DNA from: Thermomucor indicae-seudaticae
Taxonomy: Eukaryota > Mucoromycota > Mucoromycetes > Mucorales > Lichtheimiaceae
Length of the DNA: 13,463 nucleotides
Assembly: GCA_000787465.1 (NCBI GenBank)
Contig: JSYX01000772.1
Span: 1-13,463, forward strand
Reading direction: 5' to 3'
A program made the position numbers and the translations under genes. The notes beneath the pieces are model-generated. The model saw only the letters and a program-made list of their open reading frames with translations. It searched no databases and was not told the origin of the DNA. The stretch's first letter is position 1, and every line of letters begins with the position of its first letter. Positions 7,752 through 13,463 of this stretch are shown in pieces.

Positions 7752-7914
7752 TCCCTTTCTGAGCTGAACATCTTGTGGCTTATCTTCAGGTCTGATCTGA
7801 CCTGTGTCTGACAAATTGCCGCCCCTAGCCATGTCCAGTGTTTTTTCTTTTTGAAATAAATATGTGCCGCTCATGCAAACACTCGCTTCTCCAATGGGAT
7901 AATTACATAAAGGT

Positions 7915-8210
7915 ATTTCGCATGGCGACTCTGTGAACGATGAATGCCCAGTGCAACAGAGGAATAGATGCGTTGCACGGGTAATATGGATGACCGATCG
8001 AGCGGCTCAAACTCCTTTTCTCACAACTCAAGGCCTTCTGCTTCGAAATCTTGCCGACCCCTGTAGGGCTTCAGCCAGTGTACCATAGCGAAGAAATGTT
8101 GGATATCCAAGAACTTATGCTGGAAGAAATATAGGACCTGGGCCGGATAAGCGTGAATTACATCGGCGGCGGTCCTATTATCGTGTCTTCACGAATAGCG
8201 CCTGGATGAA
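7915..8210 (+). pseudogene. Possible retroelement relic (weak reverse-transcriptase-like trace)
   Basis: One frame (from 7915) reads GDSVNDECPVQQRNRCVARV and continues to TAG near 8087. Another, from about 8065, reads GLQPVYHSEEMLDIQELMLE, a stop, then DLGRISVNYIGGGPIIVSSR. The GRI....GGPI.V arrangement loosely recalls the start of Ty3/gypsy reverse transcriptases, where an acidic helix precedes LGxIxxS and PIxxVxKKDG. The catalytic region is missing, so this is only a weak suggestion. Confidence 0.2.
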
Positions 8211-8250
8211 TGATCCTTCTGCCGTTCTTGCTTCAGCACTGGTAAATGTC

Positions 8251-8420
8251 CACTGCAAAAATCGAGAAATGTCAGACGAAATTCTGCGGGCTAATTTTTG
8301 GGTAACATTTTGGCGTGTCTTCCGAATTTTCTCCGAATGTTGGCAAGGCTCGTTTCAACCGAATTTTGCCCGAATTTTGGGCGGTTTTCACCCAAACCCC
8401 GTTGTGGATCTGATTAATCT
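8251..8420. repeat. CACTG-headed repeat with CCGAATTTT units
   Basis: The sequence begins CACTGCAAAAATCGAG, then ATTCTGCGGGC, followed by repeated CCGAATTTT and TTTTGGG units, an internal GGCGG, and CACCCAAACCCCG at the end. The head resembles the one at 4218 (CACTGGGGAAAATGG, then ATTCTGCCGGC). The ends are not confirmed by a target duplication. Confidence 0.35.
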
Positions 8421-8515
8421 ATTGACACACTACAATTCTCGCCTGTATATCTCACGACGCTAGTGGGTGGCTCTTGCGTCCTCGATTTGGCGGATCTACA
8501 TGGCACCTGCGATAC

Positions 8516-8770
8516 TTGACATTATGCATAATGATTGCTTATGCTACGAAATAAGAAGTTCGACTGAAATGTGGCCTGTCCGCTAAATGCATCTTTAAAG
8601 CTGAAGACCTTAGATGCTCTTCAAAGACAGACGTGTTCTCTCGTTTGTCATTACGCATAGCGATTGCTTATCTTACGAACTATTTAGCTCGACCGAAATG
8701 CGGCATTTCTCGTGAACGCATCTGAAGACTGAACTTCAAGTGTTTTCTACGGACAGATGCATTCCTTCAT
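8516..8770. repeat. Diverged tandem repeat, 129-bp period
   Basis: Copy 1 starts at 8516 (TTGACATTATGCATAATGAT) and copy 2 at 8645 (TTGTCATTACGCATAGCGAT). Similarity continues through GATTGCTTATG/CTTACGAA, TCGACYGAAATG and GCATCT. A partial third unit begins near 8753 (GACAGATGCATTCC against GACAGACGTGTTCT near 8626). The period is a multiple of three, but both copies contain stops. Confidence 0.65.
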
Positions 8771-8779
8771 CTATCATGG

Positions 8780-9467
8780 CAGAGAAAGCGATATTCGCTT
8801 TTAAAGTTCCTTTATCTTTTTACTCACGCAGTCTCGCTTACTGTGTTTCGCAAAGGTTTAAAGCAGACAACCAGTCCTAAGGTATAGCACCTCCTGTGTC
8901 AAAGTATTAATGGACGCATGGTGGCAGTCGCGAAGCGTTTTCGTTTTCTTTTTTAGGGTGGCTTTAGAATATCGCTATATGAAGATCAAAAGTAGAAGGA
9001 CTGCATACAATAAAAAGAGAAATCGGTTGCTGTGAATACCTAGTGTACCTTTCCTTTATTAATCCATGGTCACCTTTTTGAACTTAATCCACTTCATACG
9101 ATGCCCATAATGTCTCCGTTGACCATTTGCTGCAGTTACTTGATTGAACTCCCTCGTTAGAACTAGACTTCAATATGCTCTTCGTAGGATGTGTTCTTCC
9201 ATCGCCGTCATTTAATGGTATGCGGTTAGCATCTTAAACCGCTTTTTGATAAAACGTTCTCCAGTATGAATCGACAACTTAGATGCTTATCAAACTTTTT
9301 ACATAGTACCCCCATAGAGAGGACGAGAAGGATATGGCAACAAGCAGGTCCGTCGCGAGATAAATGCAATGTAACAGTGCACAAAATATTTCGCTTCAAG
9401 AGTATAAGTCAAATAGCGATCTCGCTCAGCTACCTTTATTGTTATTCAACTATTGAAAATATCCCCA
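8780..9467. other. Upstream flank of the large transposase; no recognised gene
   Basis: No supported gene was seen. An open frame at 9266-9514 has no recognisable features and overlaps the transposase start out of frame. The stretch may hold the promoter and terminal region of the transposon, but I could not identify its terminal inverted repeat. Confidence 0.4.
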
Positions 9468-12400
9468 ATGTTAAGCAACGCTATCTCTTCCCCTACGTAC
9501 CCTTGCAAATGTGAACCTTGCAGGGACAATCCGGACGGATATACAATGCAGACAGCGGCTACTATCCGTCTCCACAAGCAACAGGAAACTAGTAGAAAGA
9601 TTCGCGCGCTGCAGGGTATTAGCTCACATGATAGCATAGATATCGAGTACCCTAACCACCCTTTGAACAGGTCATGCCATTAACACGCCTATTGTGGACG
9701 TGAACAGTGACGAAGAGAGTCAGGATAATTCCATAAAACATGCAATATGTGGAACATCGTTACACTGTGCTTTGTCATTAGACGCCGACATGATGTCCGT
9801 AGAAAACGATGCGTCGGTCGATCAGGCCACAAGCGATGTCGAAATGGACATCGAGAGCGAAGCCAATTCCAACAACGACTTTGGCGAGGCTGTGCGTGGC
9901 CGTCAAGGCCAGGCAGACGCGACGTCGCATGATATTCAGCAGGAGAACTAAGCCGCGGGAGACAACATTTGGGCTTCCGAGGATTTTCAGGGTCTTAACC
10001 CAACCGAGTTGTCGTCAACTGTGGACCTGGAATTCCACACGGCTGCAGTTGAGGACGAGAACAATGACGAAGACTCGGTCTTGGATGAGGTCTTGGGCAA
10101 TCAAGGTAAATTCGGAAACCTATCGATCACAAAATTAGTCTTAACTTTCACAAATGATGGTCAAAGATAAAGATAGTGCTAAACAATCTTTGATAATTCT
10201 CATGGGTGCTTTCTTCGTGTTATTCCAAAGGCTTTTCTTGACAGACAAAGCAGCAGCAATCCTTTTGCTTTTCTTCAACAGGATCCTTGAGAAATGTTCA
10301 ATCCAATACCGTTTCCCGGTTACTCCTTCGACCGTTAAGCAGCAAGTTGGGTACAGCGCTTTAACTAAAAACGTAAAGCGATTTATCATATGCCCGAAAT
10401 GCGATGCCATTTACGAACCTGATCCAGCCTTGGCGCCATTCACATGCCCCTTCGTTCGTTTCCCTAACCATACAAGTGCGCATAAACGATCGCCATGTGG
10501 TGCTCGTCTATTCCTCGACAATGGAAAACGTAAGCCGTGCAAGGGATTTGCATACAACTCGTTGATCGACAATTTGTACCTTCTCTTCAATCGGCCCGGA
10601 TTAGAAGAGCAAATTGAAAATGGCGAACCAGGCGTATCAACGCAGGAACGTTGTTCGATGTGTATGACCGTGCCATGTGGAGCGCAATTCCTGACCCATC
10701 CGTTCCTAATGCGTCCTTCACTTCCCAGCCACGTTCGCTGTTGTTGACGCTGAAAGTTGACAGGCTTACGCCCTTCCATGGCACTACCGGGGTCGCATAC
10801 TCCTGCGGTGCTGTGTATTTGCCTATAAATAACCTTCCAAGATCAGAACGCTACAAAACGGAGAACGTGATTCTAGTTGGAGTGATACCAGGACCCACGA
10901 AACCCACAACTTACGATGTAAACAGCTATCTGCGGCCACTTGTAACTGAGCTGGTCCAGTTTTACCAAGGCGTTGACATAGAAACACATCAAAGTGACAG
11001 CGTTCCGGTGAAAATCCGTGCTGCACTGTTGATGGTAGATTGTGACATTCCTGCACCAAGGAAAGTTAGCGGATTCACAGCGCATAACAGTACGCGGGCA
11101 TGTTACAGATGCGATCGTACTTTCAAACAGTTTGAGGATTGCACGTCCCTTCACTATACGGGCTTCAATGATACCAACTGGAAGAGACGCACGAAAGCAG
11201 ATAATGAGCGCGACGCACAGAAATGGAAGAATGCGCAGACCGAAGCTGAGCAGGAAGCCCTTGAACAAGAGAACAGCACACGATGGTCTGGCTCCAGAGA
11301 CTTAAGTACTTTGACATAATCCGGTGCACGGTCATAGATCCTATGCACAGCTTGCTGCTGGGTACCGCTAAACGCATGGCCGACACCCGGATCGAGAATA
11401 ATTATATCAGCACCAAGGATATGGGTTCAATGCAAACAACGGCAGACGGGATATTACCTCCTCCCGACTATGACACGCTGTCCAGGAAAATAACTGGTCG
11501 CTTTACGCACATGAAAGCCGCCGAGTGGAAGAGCTGGTGTTTGTTGTATTCCCGGTTTGTTTTGCACAGTGTACTTCCACAAGACCATTTCCGTAACTGG
11601 ATGCTCTTGTAGACGCATGTCGTTTACTGATGAAGCCATCCATAACCGTATCCGACGTCGATGAGGCCCATAACTTGTTGATGCGCTTTTGCAGAGGCTG
11701 TGAGCAGCTTTACACCGAGAAGAGCATCACCACCAAATATGCACATTCACGGCCATCTTAAACAGTGCATACTGGATTTTGGCCCAATTTATGCATTTTG
11801 GGTATTCAGCTTCGAACGTTATAACGGACTGCTTGGTAACATCGACTCGAACAAGAAGGGGTCCTTCGAAATAACGTTCGTAAAACGATTCCTCGAACTT
11901 GCGCATACTACAGACTTTATAGAAGACGTTGCCCAGGATTTGGATGAAGCAGATGGGAGGTTTCTACAGGAAATCCTCAAGGAACCACCAACAGCCACCA
12001 AAGCTCATAGACTCGCGTCTTTGGATGCGTTCGATATAGACGATTTTATCCATGCGTCGACACAGATAGTTGAAGCGATTGGATCCGCAGCACTTCCGCC
12101 ATCAACACTCCCTGCGATGCTGAAGTCAGTTCGCATGGCTTCATCACATTATCGCCTGATCCTCGAATACTATCGAAACGTGTACGGCAATAGCGCAACT
12201 CGGTTTGATGATTTCGTCGAACCCGAAGAAGGATCCACAGTTGTGCAACCGTTCATAAAAAAGTTTACAAAGTTCAAATTGGATGGCCACACATTTCACA
12301 GCCGAGAAGCACAAAGCGGCCTGGGTTCCCATGTGCAAGCGTCATATTTCCTTCGATATGGCAACGAGCCACATGCGTACCATGAACAAGTGGAGTACTA

Positions 12401-12649
12401 CGTCACCCATGACGTTCAGGTAAATGGCGAAAGGAAAAAGCACGTGTTTGAACTCGTGAACTGGTACCATGAAGCATCAGTTGCCAATCGCTTTGAAACG
12501 CCGGTATTGAGATATGGCAGACGAAGTTTCGGCCCTTGACATGGCAGTCGATTTTGCCAGTATCGCGCATTTACTCGCCCGTTGCGGTTGCAGAGTACAA
12601 GTCGCGTTTTCTGATCGTCATTCCACTCCTTAAGAAAAGCTATGATTAA
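9468..12649 (+). pseudogene. Tnp2-type (CACTA/CMC superfamily) transposase, nearly full length, decayed
   Basis: ATG 9468 opens a Cys motif CKCEPC (about residues 13-18), then NPDGYTMQTAATIRLHK, typical of Tnp2 N termini. An acidic Ser/Asp/Glu linker follows. A 61-nt intron (10106-10166) leads to a zinc-ribbon-like segment with ICPKCDAIYE, FTCPF, FPNH and CGARLF. The Transposase_21 core shows LFDVYDRAMW, LLLTLKVDRLTPFHG, NLPRSERYKTENVILVG and INNL, then DCDIPAPRKVSGFTAHN and CYRCDRTF. Next are VIDPMHSLLLGTAKRM, WCLLYSRF and a DUF4218-like NMHIHGHLKQCILDFGPIYA with FSFERYNGLLG. The acidic residues in KVD, CDIPA and FERYNG fit the DDE triad positions. The C terminus reads SILPVSRIYSPVAVAEYKSR to TAA 12647-12649. 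Defects: TAA at 9949-9951 and frame changes near 9670, 10640, 11290, 11600, 11725 and 12530. About 1,040 codons, near family length. It should cut and paste its own element in the nucleus if repaired, but this copy cannot encode it as read. Confidence 0.9.
10106..10166 (+). other. Predicted intron of the Tnp2-type transposase (61 nt)
   Basis: Exon ...LGNQ plus one base ends at AAG|GTAAAT. The acceptor GGTCAAAG precedes AT, so the split codon GAT restores the downstream frame (DKDSAKQSLIILMGAFF). Phases match exactly. Unspliced reading meets TAA near 10167. Confidence 0.75.
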
Positions 12650-12750
12650 AAAATAGAGGACTTCAATATTTTTACGTTTGTGTTTGTATCTCATCTTTTT
12701 TTTTGCCCAAGCCCAGCCCAACCACCCTGCTATGCTGGTTTCATTTATTA
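12650..12750. other. Short convergent 3' region between two genes
   Basis: The plus-strand transposase stop (12647-12649) and the minus-strand gene stop (12753-12751) face each other across 101 bp. For the minus strand an AATAAA signal lies at 12749-12744, straight after its stop. A T run near 12695-12704 is also present. No AATAAA was seen for the plus strand. Confidence 0.5.
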
Positions 12751-13454
12751 TTAATTAAAAGGTTCACTATTACTCAGCATCCAACTTGGAAGACCTTCTG
12801 GTTCGGACATTTCCACGACTTCTACTCTTCTAGCCACGGCTCGGCTAAGGTCGCCATCCAAACGACTCAAGAACTCATTAGCCATGAAACAACAGTTAAT
12901 AATGACGTAATAACGCTGCACCTTTTTTTTTCACTCACGCGACTGCTTCTCCAACTTGGTCTCTTGATGACCCATTGCTCCTTCACGGTCTCCGGCTTCT
13001 CAGTGTCGGTCTCCTCCTCCGACATGTATTCGGACTGCAGAAGTTGCACAGCATCTTGTCTGTAAATTGTTAACAGCGATTGCTCGTGCTTGTCATAGTT
13101 TGCATCGCGTCTTGCTAGTTTCTTATGATCACGGTATGTAAGCAAAACGCTATTCGTGCTCGTCCGCTGAAAACTTACTCTGGCAATACGCTCCTCACGT
13201 TTGCTAATTATCCTTTCCTGCTGTCGTTGCTCGTCCGTCTTGTTGGCCATAGTCTTCAGATGTTTGAAGTGCGAATTCAACTTCTTCTGCAAGTACATCT
13301 CCCAGTCTTTGATGTGAGGGCGCTGGTCTTTCGCGACCATCAGGGTTCTTCGCATAATACTGGTGACCTGCTTGTTGTTCTCACTCAAGAAAGGCTCGGA
13401 AAAGTCATACTCTCTTCGCTTCCTCTGTCTAAGCTCATCGTACAGTGACTCAAA
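12751..13454 (-). CDS. Open 3' part of a coiled-coil / ANEFL-motif family protein, 5' end outside the window
   Basis: Reading leftwards from 13454, the frame is open as SLYDELRQRKRREYDFSEPF, then SENNKQVTSIMRRTLMVAKD. An in-frame TAA at 13457-13455 and a TTTGAG acceptor ending at 13449 suggest that this is an internal exon start. The core DWEMYLQKKLNSHFKHLKTM with ANKTDEQRQQERI is a basic helical region. A 57-nt intron (13178-13122) precedes KLARRDANYDKHEQSLLTIY and YMSEEETDTEKPE, then WVIKRPSWRS. A last intron (12938-12874) precedes FLSRLDGDLSRAVARRVEV and GLPSWMLSNSEPFN, stop 12753-12751. The 5405-6689 gene shares the order DW..FK..K..AN, MS(D/E)EE, ANEFL..LD and Pro-x-W. No catalytic motif was seen. 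It may be an accessory DNA-binding or scaffold protein of the neighbouring transposon, or a host multigene-family member. No frame slip was found in this part. Confidence 0.65.
12874..12938 (-). other. Predicted last intron (65 nt), with a shifted acceptor
   Basis: GTGAGT donor follows RPSWRSSR in phase 0. A branch-like ATTAACT lies near 12900-12894. The nearest usable AG is AATGAG (12875-12874), in phase. The homologous intron at 6505-6557 ends one motif earlier, before ANEFL; here that site reads TG (12884-12883) rather than AG. Confidence 0.5.
13122..13178 (-). other. Predicted intron (57 nt) of the minus-strand gene
   Basis: GTAAGT follows REERIAR in phase 0 and ATAAG precedes KLARRDANYD in phase 0. 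The intron is 19 codons without a stop, so retention would also stay in frame. The perfect donor favours splicing. Confidence 0.55.
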
Positions 13455-13463
13455 TTAATGTTC

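Larger units (their letters stand above)
6797..7827. mobile_element. Non-autonomous hAT element, 1031 bp, with perfect 8-bp target duplication
   Basis: The left end is TAGGGGTGGCAAAATT and the right end reverse complements to TAGGGGCGGCAATTTG, which is the classic hAT-type terminus. GCCATGTC flanks it exactly on both sides (6789-6796 and 7828-7835), the 8-bp duplication expected of hAT. Subterminal TCTGATC/GACCTGATC motifs are dense at the left end (about 6815-6935) and recur at the right (about 7785-7810), as is common for transposase-binding regions. No hAT transposase is encoded. The interior holds another hAT insertion (7081-7328), exon-like sequence and a palindrome. The perfect flanks suggest a fairly recent insertion compared with its surroundings. 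Confidence 0.88.

Noticed and set aside
8206..8463. 85-aa plus-strand open frame
   Set aside because: Most of it falls in the CACTG-headed repeat with CCGAATTTT units, so coding is unlikely.
9266..9514. 82-aa plus-strand open frame before the transposase
   Set aside because: It overlaps the transposase start in another frame and lacks any motif. The CKCEPC-containing frame is the convincing one.
10411..11268. Several open frames on the minus strand under the transposase
   Set aside because: They lie opposite conserved Tnp2 motifs and show no features of their own.
1..13463. LTR pairs, tRNA, rRNA and CRISPR arrays
   Set aside because: By eye I found no long direct terminal repeats, no cloverleaf with TTCRANNC box, no rRNA signature and no regularly spaced repeats.

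Overview
The window looks like a transposon graveyard in a fungal nuclear genome. Short introns (about 40 to 95 nt) with GTAAGT-type donors and AG acceptors, AATAAA signals next to stop codons and no bacterial gene organisation point to a eukaryote. The protein families (Tnp2-type transposase, a SANT-like protein, and a coiled-coil family ending in an ANEFL..LD motif) feel most like an early-diverging fungus such as a Mucoromycota member. That placement is judgement from memory, not a search result. No rRNA, tRNA, CRISPR or LTR pair was found.

Layout, left to right. (1) 410-1819 (+): a decayed gene with a Pro/Ala/Thr-rich N terminus, an acidic linker, a SANT/Myb-like domain and a charged helix. 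It has two recognisable introns, two frame slips, and a 458-bp inverted-repeat element in its third exon. (2) 1846-2447: weaker Ser-rich open frames. (3) 3042-4192 (-): a decayed Tnp2-like transposase with several in-frame stops. (4) 4218-4735: a degenerate CCGCCAA-type repeat split by a 250-bp PIF/Harbinger-like MITE with TTA target duplications. (5) 4740-5400: an AT-rich stretch with one uncertain open frame. (6) 5405-6689 (+): a decayed multi-exon coiled-coil gene. (7) 6797-7827: a non-autonomous hAT element with a perfect 8-bp target duplication. A second, 248-bp hAT element is nested in it, and it also carries exon-like sequence and a perfect 21-bp-arm palindrome. (8) 7915-8420: traces of an old element and a repeat. 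(9) 8516-8770: a diverged 129-bp tandem repeat. (10) 9468-12649 (+): an almost full-length Tnp2/CMC-type transposase with one intron, one nonsense codon and about six frame slips. (11) 12751-13454 (-): the 3' part of an apparently open gene, convergent with the transposase and homologous to the decayed gene in (6).

How the parts relate. The clearest system-level signal is one uncharacterised gene family present twice, a dead copy at 5.4-6.7 kb and an open copy at 12.75-13.45 kb. The open copy lies tail to tail with the large transposase, 101 bp apart. This could be a two-gene transposon (catalytic transposase plus a DNA-binding or coiled-coil partner), or repeated insertion of transposons beside a host multigene family. 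The sequence alone does not decide between these. Most genes here carry frame slips, so either they are true pseudogenes or the assembly has indel errors. Reads would settle that.
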